DNA of 64,000 bases from Gelidibacter salicanalis (GTDB lineage: Bacteria; Bacteroidota; Bacteroidia; Flavobacteriales; Flavobacteriaceae), in contig NZ_JAEHJZ010000004.1 of the NCBI RefSeq assembly GCF_016469035.1, positions 235,173 through 299,172 on the forward strand, read 5' to 3'. Within the stretch, counting starts at the first letter, position 1. Each line of letters begins with the position of its first letter. A program made the translations under genes and the position numbers. The notes under the pieces were generated by a model. The model did not search any database, was not told where the DNA came from, and worked only from the letters and a program-made list of their open reading frames with translations. Below, piece by piece: positions 8,038 to 18,412 of this stretch.

Positions 8038-8136
8038 ATGCTTTTTCTGTAAATGTAATTATTTAAACCTCAGAGGTTTTAGTAAAGCGACTACTCTTTG
8101 TATGGCGGGATGCTGCAAAAAAATGTCTAAAAATCA

Positions 8137-10563
8137 CTAATTGTCAGACTTTTCTAAGCGTTCAATCTCTTGTTGTGATTTACGACGTTGGTTAGTCTCT
8201 AAATTGGTGTTTCCAAATTTGTATCGAAAACCCAATTTAATAAATCGTGTATCCTGATCATAATAGAGCGCGCTATTCTGATTTAAGTATCGGGAGCTGA
8301 TGTCAAAATTCTGGGTGTTGAACAGATCTGAAACGACCAAGGAAATACTGCCTTTGTTTTTAAGGACACTCTTTGAAACAGTCAACTCTGACGCCAAGAT
8401 ATCCTGAATTTCCCTAAACCCACTTATACTCTTACTGAGATAGGTCATATTGAAATTAACAATAAGGCTTCGGTCTTTTAAAAACGTAAAATCATTGCTT
8501 AAAACACTGTAGTTAGACCATTGATTTCGGTCTATTTTTGTGCCTTCAAATTCAGCTTCATCCTGAGTATTGTAAAATGAGGACACAAAATATACGGACC
8601 AATTGTTCAGGACATAGAAATAGGTAATAAAATCAAAACCAAATTCTATAGTCTTATCGAGATTGATTGGCGTATAAGTCAAAATATTAGTGGTATTGTC
8701 CTGAAATGGAAGCTCAAAAATATTATTGGTATAGGTTTTATAATACGCCTCAAAAGTATACATACCTTTACCTAAAGATGTACCTATGACAGCGTGATCA
8801 ACAATAACAGGTTGTAAATCAGGATTTCCGGTAACAATATTAAAATCGTTGAGATAAAATTGAAACGGATTCAAATTTTGATAATTAGGACGCTGGATAC
8901 TTTTTTTATAATTCGCGTATACAGACACCTCCTCTGAAACATTGTAGCTCAAGCTGGCGGTAGGAAACCAATCTAGATAATCCTGTGTTTTAGGAGTCAT
9001 ATCCACAACGGAATTACTTTCAACCGTGGTCTGTTCAGCCCGCAGCCCTGTTACCAGATTTAGCTTGTCCCAATCTTTGGAAAAATTGACATAGACTGCC
9101 ATAATAACTTCATCATAATCAAAGGCATCGGTATTATTTGGGTCGATAATTTCAGTTCCGTCAATTCGATTAAACTGAGTAAGATTGCTTGTACTTTTAA
9201 TATTGGAGCCTTTAGCCCCTACCTCTAAAGTTGAAGAGTCACTTAAAGGCAGGGTATAATCTGCCTTAACAGTATAGATATCTGTATTTTGGTGATTGTC
9301 CGTTCTAAATGCGGTGGTCTCTATAAAACTTCCATCAGCAAGAAAATAATCACTTTTAACATTTTGATTTCGATTATAATTGAAGGTTGTATAATGCGCA
9401 TTAACCGCTAGTTTTTCGCCAGCCTGTTTAAATTTATGAATGTAATCCACATCAAAACCTAAATTATACTTGTCATCATCAGAAAAATTGTTGGCTTTAA
9501 AAAAGTAATCCAAATCCTGATGGCTATCCAATACTTCAGTAGCAGTATTAATATGATACTTAAAATAAGGCATCAGAAGTATATTTGACGTTACACTCAA
9601 GGTATTGTTCTCATTGAGACTATAGTCAAAATTGAAATTAAAATTGTGGGTTTTAGACCAGGTATTTCTGTTGGTTTTGGATTTAAAAATTTCGTCTATG
9701 ACGTTATTCCCATCTAAATAATTGACCACTTCATCTTGATCCCTATTAATTTTATCCTGTGAATAACTATAGTTTGCAAAAAAATCAATATGATCATTTT
9801 TAAAGAAATGACTTGTGCCCGGATTGTAACGCGGAAAGGCACCCTGGGTAAAATTGGCAAACACATTACCTCTATATCCCGTAATTAAATTTTTGCTCAT
9901 TACAATGTTAATGACAGCACCACTAGAGGCATCATACTTTGCCGATGGATTGGTAATGACCTCCACAGACTTGATATTGTTTGCTGAAGACCCCTCCAAA
10001 AGCTGTATTAACTCTGCGGTGTTCAACTGGACCTTCTTATCGTTGATATAGACCGTTGGCTTGGAGTTTTTGACTTGGATCGTGTTATCCAAAACCAAAA
10101 TTCCGGGTGTGTTTTTCAACACCTCAAACATATTGCCTTCAATAAGCGCCGTATTTTCAATATTGAACACCAAGCGGTCTGCTTCTTTTTTGAAAGTGGG
10201 CTTTCTCACCAAAATATTGATTTCATCAAGTTCTTGTGAAGATGGATACAAGACCACGGTGCCCATTTTAAAAGGTTGATCTACCCTTATCTTATTGTAA
10301 ACATCTTTAAAACCAATAAAGCTGAACTTTAGCAAATAGTCATCTTCCTGGATTTTATCCATCATAAAAAGGCCTTTCTCATTGGTGGAAACCCCTTTTA
10401 TTAAAGTAGAATCCTGAGCTGTCATTAAAAGTACATTCGCAAATGCAATAGGTAAGCCTTCAGCATCGCCTACTGTTCCTGATATAAAATGATCCTGTCC
10501 AAAACTTAGTGTAGCTGAAAATAAGGCAAATAAGAGGTAGACAATTTTGATGGAGCGTGTCAA
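8137..10563 (-). CDS. TonB-dependent receptor-like outer membrane beta-barrel protein
   Basis: This 808-residue outer-membrane protein has a signal peptide (about 1-22, ending SFG-Q). A carboxypeptidase-regulatory-like beta-sandwich follows (about 25-110, with GTVGDAEGLPIAFANVLL), then a plug domain (about 120-220) and a long C-terminal barrel of the OMP_b-brl_3 type. The barrel shows alternating aromatic strands and repeated SxxNY-type turns. Such proteins import or bind large ligands with TonB, but no SusD partner is adjacent, so no substrate can be named. The apparent start is TTG at 10563, and no ATG precedes the signal peptide in frame. Confidence 0.88.
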   Translation of the reverse strand: MTRSIKIVYLLFALFSATLSFGQDHFISGTVGDAEGLPIAFANVLLMTAQDSTLIKGVSTNEKGLFMMDKIQEDDYLLKFSFIGFKDVYNKIRVDQPFKMGTVVLYPSSQELDEINILVRKPTFKKEADRLVFNIENTALIEGNMFEVLKNTPGILVLDNTIQVKNSKPTVYINDKKVQLNTAELIQLLEGSSANNIKSVEVITNPSAKYDASSGAVINIVMSKNLITGYRGNVFANFTQGAFPRYNPGTSHFFKNDHIDFFANYSYSQDKINRDQDEVVNYLDGNNVIDEIFKSKTNRNTWSKTHNFNFNFDYSLNENNTLSVTSNILLMPYFKYHINTATEVLDSHQDLDYFFKANNFSDDDKYNLGFDVDYIHKFKQAGEKLAVNAHYTTFNYNRNQNVKSDYFLADGSFIETTAFRTDNHQNTDIYTVKADYTLPLSDSSTLEVGAKGSNIKSTSNLTQFNRIDGTEIIDPNNTDAFDYDEVIMAVYVNFSKDWDKLNLVTGLRAEQTTVESNSVVDMTPKTQDYLDWFPTASLSYNVSEEVSVYANYKKSIQRPNYQNLNPFQFYLNDFNIVTGNPDLQPVIVDHAVIGTSLGKGMYTFEAYYKTYTNNIFELPFQDNTTNILTYTPINLDKTIEFGFDFITYFYVLNNWSVYFVSSFYNTQDEAEFEGTKIDRNQWSNYSVLSNDFTFLKDRSLIVNFNMTYLSKSISGFREIQDILASELTVSKSVLKNKGSISLVVSDLFNTQNFDISSRYLNQNSALYYDQDTRFIKLGFRYKFGNTNLETNQRRKSQQEIERLEKSDN

Positions 10564-10679
10564 ATAGTTTTTTTTAGTTGTGCAATATATAAATAGTTTT
10601 AGAATTATTTTTACGGTTTTTCCACAGATTTACTGCTATTTAGAAGCAATAAAAAAGAACCAAAAGCTAATAAATCGCT

Positions 10680-10687
10680 TATATTTG
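10680..10687 (+). promoter_or_regulatory. Predicted -7 promoter element for lepA
   Basis: TATATTTG, a match to TAnnTTTG, lies 20 bases before the lepA start codon. Confidence 0.5.
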
Positions 10688-10707
10688 CAAATTAGTTAGG
10701 CAGTTTT

Positions 10708-12504
10708 ATGAAAAACATTCGAAATTTTTGCATTATAGCACATATTGATCACGGTAAAAGTACCCTTGCAGATCGCTTATTGGATTTTACCGGAACTGTA
10801 ACCGAACGGGAGAAACAAAACCAACTTCTGGACAGTATGGACTTAGAGCGTGAGCGTGGTATTACCATAAAATCTCATGCCATACAAATGGATTACACCT
10901 ATAAAGGCGAACAGTATATCCTGAACCTTATTGACACTCCCGGCCATGTTGATTTTTCTTATGAGGTGTCCCGTTCCATCGCTGCGTGCGAAGGCGCGTT
11001 ACTGATTGTTGATGCTGCACAAAGCATTCAGGCACAGACCATTTCAAATTTATATTTGGCTTTAGAGAATGATTTAGAAATCATTCCCATATTGAATAAA
11101 GTAGATTTGCCAAGTGCAAATCCTGAAGAAGTTACGGATGATATTGTTGAGTTGTTAGGCTGTAAACCAGAAGACGTCATCCATGCCAGTGGTAAAACAG
11201 GTTTTGGAGTAGATAAAATTTTAGAAGCAGTTATTGAACGCATCCCGGCACCTAAAGGAAATCCTGACGCACCATTACAAGCCTTGATTTTTGATTCAGT
11301 TTACAACACCTTTAGAGGTATTGAAACGTATTTTAGAGTGTTTAACGGTGAAATCAAAAAAGGACAAAAAATAAAATTTGTCGCTACTGATAAAGAATAT
11401 TATGCCGATGAAGTAGGCACGCTAAAACTCACCCAAGTTGCAAAACAAAGTGTTAAAACGGGTGATGTTGGCTATTTGATAACAGGGATCAAAACTGCAA
11501 AAGAAGTAAAAGTTGGAGACACCATTACTGATTTTGCAAATCCAACCACCAATATTGTAGAAGGTTTTGAAGATGTGAAGCCTATGGTATTTGCCGGCAT
11601 CTATCCTGTAGATACAGAAGATTATGAAGAGTTGCGCAGCTCTATGGAGAAGCTGCAATTAAATGATGCGTCCTTGGTGTTTATGCCAGAAAGTTCAGCG
11701 GCCTTAGGATTTGGGTTCCGTTGTGGATTCTTGGGCATGTTGCATATGGAAATTATCCAAGAACGTTTGGAGCGTGAGTTTGATATGACAGTGATTACTA
11801 CGGTTCCTAACGTGTCTTATCACGCCTTTACCAATAAAAATCCTGATGTTGCCTTTATTGTCAACAACCCGTCTGATTTACCGGATCCATCTACCGTTAA
11901 TCGTGTGGAAGAACCTTATATTAAAGCTACAATTATTACTAAAGCTGATTTTGTTGGTAACGTCATGTCATTGTGTATTGAAAAAAGAGGCAATGTACTT
12001 AACCAAACCTATTTGACTCCAGAACGTGTGGAGCTCACTTTTGATATGCCCCTGGCTGAAATTGTATTCGATTTTTATGATAGATTAAAAACAGTTTCTA
12101 AGGGTTATGCCTCTTTTGACTACCATCCTATTGGAATGAAAGCGTCCAAATTGGTACGCTTGGATATTTTATTAAATGCGCAACCGGTAGATGCCCTTTC
12201 AGCGTTGATTCACGCCGATAACGCACAAAATATTGGCAAGAAGATGTGCGAAAAGTTGAAGGAATTGATTCCGCGTCAACAATTTGACATCCCGATCCAA
12301 GCCGCTGTGGGTGCCAAGATCATCTCTAGAGAAACCATTAAGGCACTTCGTAAGGATGTGACCGCAAAATGTTATGGGGGTGATATTTCACGTAAACGTA
12401 AACTTCTTGAAAAACAGAAAAAAGGTAAAAAACGCATGCGCCAAGTAGGAAATGTTGAAATTCCGCAACAAGCGTTTATGGCCGTGTTAAAACTGAATGA
12501 TTAA
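10708..12504 (+). CDS. lepA: Elongation factor 4 (LepA), translational GTPase
   Basis: EF4 acts on stalled or late-initiation ribosomes. G1 is AHIDHGKST (residues 11-19), G2/switch I includes the RERGITIKS region, G3 is DTPGHVDF, and G4 is NKVDLP. The LepA-specific C-terminal domain ends with the basic [20 protein letters not shown]. Its 598 residues are the standard length. A TAnnTTTG element precedes it and a strong 16-bp hairpin follows, so it is monocistronic. Confidence 0.97.
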   Translation: MKNIRNFCIIAHIDHGKSTLADRLLDFTGTVTEREKQNQLLDSMDLERERGITIKSHAIQMDYTYKGEQYILNLIDTPGHVDFSYEVSRSIAACEGALLIVDAAQSIQAQTISNLYLALENDLEIIPILNKVDLPSANPEEVTDDIVELLGCKPEDVIHASGKTGFGVDKILEAVIERIPAPKGNPDAPLQALIFDSVYNTFRGIETYFRVFNGEIKKGQKIKFVATDKEYYADEVGTLKLTQVAKQSVKTGDVGYLITGIKTAKEVKVGDTITDFANPTTNIVEGFEDVKPMVFAGIYPVDTEDYEELRSSMEKLQLNDASLVFMPESSAALGFGFRCGFLGMLHMEIIQERLEREFDMTVITTVPNVSYHAFTNKNPDVAFIVNNPSDLPDPSTVNRVEEPYIKATIITKADFVGNVMSLCIEKRGNVLNQTYLTPERVELTFDMPLAEIVFDFYDRLKTVSKGYASFDYHPIGMKASKLVRLDILLNAQPVDALSALIHADNAQNIGKKMCEKLKELIPRQQFDIPIQAAVGAKIISRETIKALRKDVTAKCYGGDISRKRKLLEKQKKGKKRMRQVGNVEIPQQAFMAVLKLND

Positions 12505-12547
12505 GTCATAAATTTACTTTTTCTCTAAAAAAAAATTAAACTTAAAG

Positions 12548-12583
12548 AGAAGCTCCATAGAATCATAATTCTATGGAGCTTCT
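12548..12583 (+). terminator. lepA terminator hairpin
   Basis: A perfect 16-bp stem (AGAAGCTCCATAGAAT and its complement) encloses a 4-base loop, 44 bases after the lepA stop. The T-run is short, so termination is likely but not certain. Confidence 0.65.
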
Positions 12584-12652
12584 TAGTTTACTCACAATGC
12601 TATCCAAACTTGACCTAACGATTTATATAACATAAGTATCACTAAAAAAAAT

Positions 12653-12890
12653 AAAAAGTTTACAAACCCATTAATAGTAAGATGCGGCAGGAGATTTTAT
12701 AATGACGCCTTGCTTTTTGAAACCAGTTTAACTGAGATTTATAGGGCAAATTTAATCATGAATGTCCGGTAAAACAAGTAAAAAGTGTACAAACCCATTA
12801 ATAGTAAGACGCGGCAGGAGATTTTATAATGACGCCATGCTTTTTGAAACCAATTTCACTTAGAGGGATTAGGCAAATTTAATTTAGAAT
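12653..12890. repeat. Two tandem copies of a 127-bp noncoding repeat
   Basis: The words TACAAACCCATTAATAGTAA and GCGGCAGGAGATTTTATAAT, followed by ATGACGCC and GCTTTTTGAAACCA, recur at a spacing of exactly 127 bases (12661 and 12788). The copies diverge towards their ends. No open frame or transposase is present. The second copy runs directly into the dispersed repeat that is also found inverted near 36.1 kb. Confidence 0.8.
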
Positions 12891-13013
12891 AACGACTGTT
12901 TATCAATCAGTCATAATCAAGTCTTTGTTCTTTTCCCGATAGCCATCGGAACTATAAGCGCAGCGCCTGCCTGCCGGCGAGGCAGGATCTTAATTCTTTA
13001 TCAGACAATAATT
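12841..13013 (+). repeat. Dispersed repeat, copy 1 (with 21-bp palindrome insertion)
   Basis: From TTTTTGAAACCAATTTCACT to the CAGACAATAATT region, this stretch matches the reverse complement of 36092-36245 at most positions. It contains the CCCGATAGCCATCGG hairpin and, at 12966-12986, a 21-base insert with a 7-bp stem (CCTGCCT/AGGCAGG) that the other copy lacks. Together with the tandem repeat before it, it fills the 577-base gap between lepA and glgA; no gene is seen there. Confidence 0.8.
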
Positions 13014-13081
13014 ATTTTATTTTATATGTAGGTAATATGCTCAAATATTTTGTAGTTTTAAACAACTCATAAAATCAACCA

Positions 13082-14485
13082 ATGACCATATTCCATATCA
13101 GTGCAGAATGTTATCCTATTGCCAAAGTTGGTGGCTTGGGAGACGTGGTTGGCGCACTGCCTAAATATCAAAACAAACTCGGCGAAACCAGTAGTGTGAT
13201 CATGCCCTTTTATGATAACAAGTTTACCAATACACACGATTTTGAAAAAGTGTTTAGTGGCCGGTTCAATTTGGGCAGACCCTTCGCTTTTGATATTCTT
13301 ACCCTAGTAGATAATACACTGGGGTATGACCTTTATCTGGTGCATATTCCTGATCTATTGTACACAGATTATGTCTATTCTTCCAATGATACGGAGCGCT
13401 TTTTAGGGTTTCAAATAGCAACATTGGATTGGTTGGTGCAATTGGACCAACAACCTGACCTAGTGCATTGTCATGATCACCATGCCGGATTAATCCCGTT
13501 TATGATGGCTCAGTCTTATGCCTATCATAAATTACGGCGTACTCCAACGGTAGTGACCATCCACAACGGACAATATCAGGGTTGGTTTGGCCATAATAAA
13601 ATACACCTCATCCCTCCTTTCGATTTTTCTAAAGCAGGCTTATTAGATTGGAAACACCTGATCAACCCGTTAGCTTCCGCCATAAAGTGTGCATGGAAGG
13701 TAACTACCGTATCTCCCAATTATATGGAAGAACTCAAATATGCGGCTAACGGGTTAGAAGATTTGTTACGCTATGAAAGTGGAAAATGTGTAGGTATTTT
13801 AAATGGGATTGATGACAAGGTTTGGGACCCGTCTACAGATACGGACCTGATTAAAAATTATTCGTTAAAAACCGTTGCTTCAGGTAAAAAAGCCAATAAA
13901 GAATGGCTTTGTAAAGAGTTCAATCTCAACCCGAAGCTGCCTCTATTTGCATTTATTGGGCGCTTGGTTGATGAAAAAGGAGCCGATTTACTACCTGAAA
14001 TTTTCAACAATTCGCTCTATCATAAAAATATATCCATCATGATGTTGGGTTCTGGTGACACTGGTGTAGAACAACAATTAGACGATCTGAAACAACAGCA
14101 TGCGGGATTTTACAACACCTATATTGGTTACAACGAACGTTTGGCGCATATTCTATATGCTGCCGCAGATTTTTTACTCATGCCATCACGTGTAGAACCC
14201 TGTGGCTTAAATCAGATGTATGCCTTGCGTTATGGCACCGTGCCCATTGTTAATAAAGTTGGGGGTTTAAAAGATACCGTTGCGGATATTGACAACAACG
14301 GTTTTGGTGCGCTACATGATGGTGCAACCGTTCAAGAAGGCAGTTTTGCAATCTACAGAGCCATTAATTTTTATAATGATAGCGATAGGTTCAAAAAAAA
14401 TCGTAATTTAATCATGAAAATTGACCACTCTTGGGACGCTTCTGCGCAAGCGTATGTTAATCTTTATAATTCACTAATTCTATAA
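13082..14485 (+). CDS. glgA: Glycogen synthase (ADP-glucose type)
   Basis: GlgA transfers glucose from ADP-glucose to growing alpha-1,4-glucan chains. The N-terminal GT5 signature is visible as AKVGGLGDVVGALP (about residues 14-27). The C-terminal GT-B domain contains FIGRLVDEKGADLL and EPCGLNQMYALRYG, which hold the nucleotide-sugar and catalytic Glu contacts. At 467 residues it is of family length. glgC starts 2 bases after its stop, so the two are co-transcribed and make and use ADP-glucose. No branching enzyme is in the window. Confidence 0.95.
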   Translation: MTIFHISAECYPIAKVGGLGDVVGALPKYQNKLGETSSVIMPFYDNKFTNTHDFEKVFSGRFNLGRPFAFDILTLVDNTLGYDLYLVHIPDLLYTDYVYSSNDTERFLGFQIATLDWLVQLDQQPDLVHCHDHHAGLIPFMMAQSYAYHKLRRTPTVVTIHNGQYQGWFGHNKIHLIPPFDFSKAGLLDWKHLINPLASAIKCAWKVTTVSPNYMEELKYAANGLEDLLRYESGKCVGILNGIDDKVWDPSTDTDLIKNYSLKTVASGKKANKEWLCKEFNLNPKLPLFAFIGRLVDEKGADLLPEIFNNSLYHKNISIMMLGSGDTGVEQQLDDLKQQHAGFYNTYIGYNERLAHILYAAADFLLMPSRVEPCGLNQMYALRYGTVPIVNKVGGLKDTVADIDNNGFGALHDGATVQEGSFAIYRAINFYNDSDRFKKNRNLIMKIDHSWDASAQAYVNLYNSLIL

Positions 14486-14487
14486 CT

Positions 14488-15750
14488 ATGTACCACGACA
14501 GTGTAATTTCTATCATCTTAGGTGGTGGGCAAGGCTCCCGACTATATCCTCTAACCCAATCGCGTTCAAAACCCGCTGTGCCTATTGCGGGAAAGTACAG
14601 ATTGGTAGATATTCCCATTTCAAACTGTATCAACTCAGAAATCAAACGCATGTTTGTACTGACCCAATTCAACTCAGCGTCATTGAACAAGCACATAAAA
14701 AACACCTATCACTTTAGTTTTTTTAGTCAAGCCTTTGTGGACGTTTTGGCTGCTGAACAAACCATGTCCAACAATACCTGGTTTCAAGGTACTGCAGACG
14801 CCGTGCGCCAGAATATGCATCATTTTTTAAACCATGAATTTGAGTACGCCCTGATATTATCGGGAGATCAACTGTATCAAATGGATTTCAATAAGATGTT
14901 GGATGCACATAAAGAGAGTAACGCTGAAATAACCATTGCTACCTTACCTGTAAAAGAGAAAGAAGCGACGTCTTTTGGAATTTTAAAAACCGATGAGAAC
15001 AGCATGATTACCTCCTTTATCGAAAAACCAGATGCCAGTTTATTACCAGATTGGACCTCTCAAGTAAGTGATGGGATGAAAGCCGAAGGCCGTAATCATT
15101 TGGCTTCCATGGGGATCTATATTTTTAATAGAGACCTATTGATAGATTTAATGAACAATCCTGACACCAACGACTTTGGCAAGGAAATCATTCCACAGTC
15201 TATAGACAAACATAAAACCTTAAGTTATCAATTTGAGGGGTACTGGACTGATATTGGTAATATTGATTCTTTTTTTGAGGCTAACCTAGGTCTTACAGAT
15301 GATATCCCTGAATTTGACCTCTTCAACATTAAAAAACGAATTTACACAAGAGCACGCATGTTACCTACCACCAAAATAAGCGGAACCACGCTTAACAAGG
15401 CGGTCATTGCAGAAGGCTGTATTATTAATGCAGCTAAAATAGAGCATTCTGTTATTGGTATTCGTGCCCGCATAGGTCATGAGACGACCATTATTAACAC
15501 CTATATGATGGGAAGTGATACTTACCAAACCCTTGAGGAAGTGACTTCTACCACAAAAATACCCATGGGCATTGGAGAACGCTGTTTTATAAAAAATGCC
15601 ATCATCGATAAAAATTGCCGGGTTGGCAATGATGTGAGAATCCATGGCGATATCAACTCCAAAGACATCGAAACAGATACCTATGTTATCAGAGATGGGA
15701 TTGTAGTGCTCAGGAAAGGGGCAACCATACCTCACGGAACAGTTATTTAA
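14488..15750 (+). CDS. glgC: Glucose-1-phosphate adenylyltransferase
   Basis: GlgC makes ADP-glucose from glucose-1-phosphate and ATP, the committed step of glycogen synthesis. The nucleotidyltransferase loop GGGQGSRLYPLT is at about residues 12-23, followed by SKPAVPIAGKYRLVDIPISN. The substrate region FQGTADAVRQN and the motif SMGIYIFN are also present. A left-handed beta-helix domain fills the last ~120 residues, with hexapeptide-like repeats. The 420-residue length is usual. It is the second gene of the glgA-glgC operon and ends at a shared bidirectional hairpin. Confidence 0.95.
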   Translation: MYHDSVISIILGGGQGSRLYPLTQSRSKPAVPIAGKYRLVDIPISNCINSEIKRMFVLTQFNSASLNKHIKNTYHFSFFSQAFVDVLAAEQTMSNNTWFQGTADAVRQNMHHFLNHEFEYALILSGDQLYQMDFNKMLDAHKESNAEITIATLPVKEKEATSFGILKTDENSMITSFIEKPDASLLPDWTSQVSDGMKAEGRNHLASMGIYIFNRDLLIDLMNNPDTNDFGKEIIPQSIDKHKTLSYQFEGYWTDIGNIDSFFEANLGLTDDIPEFDLFNIKKRIYTRARMLPTTKISGTTLNKAVIAEGCIINAAKIEHSVIGIRARIGHETTIINTYMMGSDTYQTLEEVTSTTKIPMGIGERCFIKNAIIDKNCRVGNDVRIHGDINSKDIETDTYVIRDGIVVLRKGATIPHGTVI

Positions 15751-15854
15751 AGGGTTTTAACCTTCAAGGACATTACTTGTATCATACTCGATTATAAGCT
15801 TTTAAATAGCATCAAAATTGAACGGGACTTGCGATGTTATAGAGGCACTTATAT

Positions 15855-15899
15855 AAAATGAAGACGTTTTAAGCTTTTAGTCTGAAACGTCTTCATTTT
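15855..15899. terminator. Bidirectional terminator between glgC and the antiporter gene
   Basis: A perfect 15-bp inverted repeat (AAAATGAAGACGTTT and its complement, 15-base loop) has A and T runs on its two sides, so it can terminate transcripts from both convergent genes. It straddles the antiporter stop codon at 15877-15879, so the last residues of that protein are encoded in one arm. Confidence 0.75.
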
Positions 15900-17763
15900 C
15901 ATTTTCTTTTGTATTGGTTTTTTCCTTCTGAATTTTTTCAACATCATAAGGCTTCCCTAAATACACCAGTTTCCAGCCTTCAGTAAATTCTTCATCATCT
16001 TTGTCAATATTAGTAAGGATATGTAATTCATTAGATTCATCCTTTAAAAACAAAGGAATGATATCATAATCTCTACCGCTAAGATCAATCAGGTTTTCAT
16101 AGTGTTTTTTATCAGTGATGTCAATTTCATGAACCGCTGGATATCTTCGGGTGGTTTCTGTCAATGAAATAAAATCGTCTCTTTGAATGAAAATACTTTG
16201 TTTTGGTTGGTAATTGGGATCATTTAATTCTTCAGAAGTGATCAGTCTGAACGCACCATTTTCACCAAATTCTCCCTTAAATCTGTTAATCGCAAATTGA
16301 TTGATTTCAGAGTTGCCGGTCAATGCAATAATATAACCCACATCATTCAACTCAATATTATCGTCTAAAGAATCTGAATAAATATTGGTATTGATCGCTT
16401 CTAAACCCAATTCGGTGGCCTTGTTGATGTTGTTCTGATTGTTATCAATTAGCACCACATGGCGTCCATTTTCTTCTAAATAGTTTCCTATCAATCGCGA
16501 AGCTTTAGAGGCTCCTATAATCAGAATACCATTGGATTTCTTCAAAAACACACCCACCCATTGTGCTACATAACGCGCCGTTGTAGCATTTAATAGCACG
16601 GTACCTAACACAATCATAAACACCAAAGGGGTAATATATTCAGCATCTGGCACCCCATTTTTGGCTAATTTTAAGCCGAATAAGGACGCAATTCCTGCCG
16701 CCACGATCCCTCTAGGGCCGACCCAGCTTATAAATAGTTTTTCATTAAGTTGTAAAGAAGAATTATAAGTGCTTAAAAATACGCCAATAGGTCTTAATAC
16801 AAATACTACAATGGCAAATAAGACCACCGTATTCCAGTTAAATATAAGCAGGAGGTCTTCCATATTGATGTTGGCCGCAAGCAAGATAAATAAGATGGAC
16901 ACTAATAGGACACTCAATGATTCCTTGAAATATAACAGTTCCTTTAGGTAAGGCGAATTGGAATTACCCAAAACCATCCCCATGACCACAACAGCCAATA
17001 ACCCAGATTCATGCGCAAAGGTATCTGCCAACACAAAGACGCCCAACACACTGGCAAGTGCAAAAACATTAAGAAGATAATGCGGAATTAAACGCTTATT
17101 AATGATAAAATTGAGGCCGTGCGCAAAGGCAAATCCAAAGGTACTTCCGAACAACACAATCTTTCCAAATTCAATAAAGGCAGTTTTTGTAAAGGCACCA
17201 CCAGCATCTACACTAATAAATTCAAACACCAATACGGCCACCAAGGCGCCTATAGGATCAATAAGGATGCCTTCCCATCTCAACACCGCTGAAACATCTT
17301 GTTTTAAGGGAATATTACGTAAAATTGGCGTAATTACGGTAGGGCCCGTAACAATGATTAAGGCTGAGAATAGAAAGGACATTTCCCAACTTAAATAAAA
17401 TATGAAATGTGCTGCTACGGCGGCTCCAAAAAAAGTGACCAAAGAGCCAACCGTGATTAATTTTGAGATAACTGGACCTACGTTTTTTATCTCCTTGACC
17501 CGGAGCGTTAGTCCGCCTTCAAAAAGGATGATGCTAATGGCTAGAGACACAAAATAAAAGAGACTCTCTCCAGGAAATAGCCCTTTTTCACCATTATATA
17601 TCGGTTCTATCCATTTGGATCCGTCACTGGACAGATATTCTGCAGCAATAGGTCCAACTAAAAGTCCGATTAAAATTAATGGTAAAATAGCCGGAATTTT
17701 AAATTTCCATGCCACCCATTGCGCCAATATGCCGAGTATAACGATTCCTGCTAGTTCAATCAT
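15877..17763 (-). CDS. CPA1-type Na+/H+ (or K+/H+) antiporter with TrkA-N domain
   Basis: This 628-residue inner-membrane protein has about 12 hydrophobic helices over residues 1-400. The conserved exchanger features include the IIVTGPTVITPIL and WEGILIDPIGALVAVLVFEF segments, where the Asp of IDP is the probable ion-binding residue. A Rossmann TrkA-N domain follows at about 412-510 (GILIIGASKASRLIGNYLEE, then VVLIDNNQNN), with an acidic C-terminal tail. It exchanges monovalent cations for protons and may be gated by a nucleotide bound at the Rossmann domain. It is monocistronic and convergent with glgC. Confidence 0.9.
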   Translation of the reverse strand: MIELAGIVILGILAQWVAWKFKIPAILPLILIGLLVGPIAAEYLSSDGSKWIEPIYNGEKGLFPGESLFYFVSLAISIILFEGGLTLRVKEIKNVGPVISKLITVGSLVTFFGAAVAAHFIFYLSWEMSFLFSALIIVTGPTVITPILRNIPLKQDVSAVLRWEGILIDPIGALVAVLVFEFISVDAGGAFTKTAFIEFGKIVLFGSTFGFAFAHGLNFIINKRLIPHYLLNVFALASVLGVFVLADTFAHESGLLAVVVMGMVLGNSNSPYLKELLYFKESLSVLLVSILFILLAANINMEDLLLIFNWNTVVLFAIVVFVLRPIGVFLSTYNSSLQLNEKLFISWVGPRGIVAAGIASLFGLKLAKNGVPDAEYITPLVFMIVLGTVLLNATTARYVAQWVGVFLKKSNGILIIGASKASRLIGNYLEENGRHVVLIDNNQNNINKATELGLEAINTNIYSDSLDDNIELNDVGYIIALTGNSEINQFAINRFKGEFGENGAFRLITSEELNDPNYQPKQSIFIQRDDFISLTETTRRYPAVHEIDITDKKHYENLIDLSGRDYDIIPLFLKDESNELHILTNIDKDDEEFTEGWKLVYLGKPYDVEKIQKEKTNTKENENEDVSD

Positions 17764-17894
17764 ATAATTTGTGTATCCTTAATTTCGTTTTGCAAAGGTG
17801 GTAAAGTTATTTTTTTTGGAGTAATCCATCCTTAAAAATTATCATAAAATGAAAATAAGCGCAGGATGCGAAGCTTTCAATATCTACAATGTAG

Positions 17895-18248
17895 TTATTT
17901 GTCGCCGCCTTTCGACTCGAATTTGTAGTATAATTTTTTTAAGCTCTTTTTTAGTAAGGTAAAGCGATAGATCCCAATAATGAAGAAAATGGCACTAAAT
18001 ACTAAGGCCAACAACGCCAAATATCTAAAATCTTGAAAATTCTTCAATTGAAAAAAAGCAATACCTCCCAAAAGCAGGTAAAGTGAAGATCTGATGTAAG
18101 ATAGCAGTGTCCGTTCATTGGCCAAGCGTGTGCGTTCAATGGCAAGATAATCTCTTAAAATAATCTCTTGATCTGGCTTAAAATCACGACCAAACTTTAA
18201 GAGTCTCATTTTTTTGAGCCGCAAAGGCTCTGGTACGATTCTTTTCAT
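17895..18248 (-). CDS. DUF202 family membrane protein
   Basis: This 117-residue membrane protein has the DUF202/YidH signature LAIERTRLANERTLLSYIRS (about residues 49-68), followed by two hydrophobic helices (about 69-82 and 90-108). The molecular function of the family is not established. The N-terminal ~25 residues are basic. A later Met (residue 14) is a possible alternative start and would still retain the full domain. It stands alone between the antiporter and a divergent hydrolase. Confidence 0.8.
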   Translation of the reverse strand: MKRIVPEPLRLKKMRLLKFGRDFKPDQEIILRDYLAIERTRLANERTLLSYIRSSLYLLLGGIAFFQLKNFQDFRYLALLALVFSAIFFIIGIYRFTLLKKSLKKLYYKFESKGGDK

Positions 18249-18412
18249 AACACTTTTTTATAAAATTAGATTAATTTTAATAGGATTCAAATAATCTCCC
18301 CAATACTTATCGTAATTAAATGTTAAAATACAGCCAATATCAATGTGCAAAACCCACAAATTTTAAGTGATTTAGTAATTTGCAGGATTAATAAAGCCTT
18401 AAAATTGAAACT

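Noticed and set aside
12653-13013. Repeats after lepA as an insertion sequence
   Set aside because: No transposase frame, no terminal inverted repeats and no target duplication could be found.
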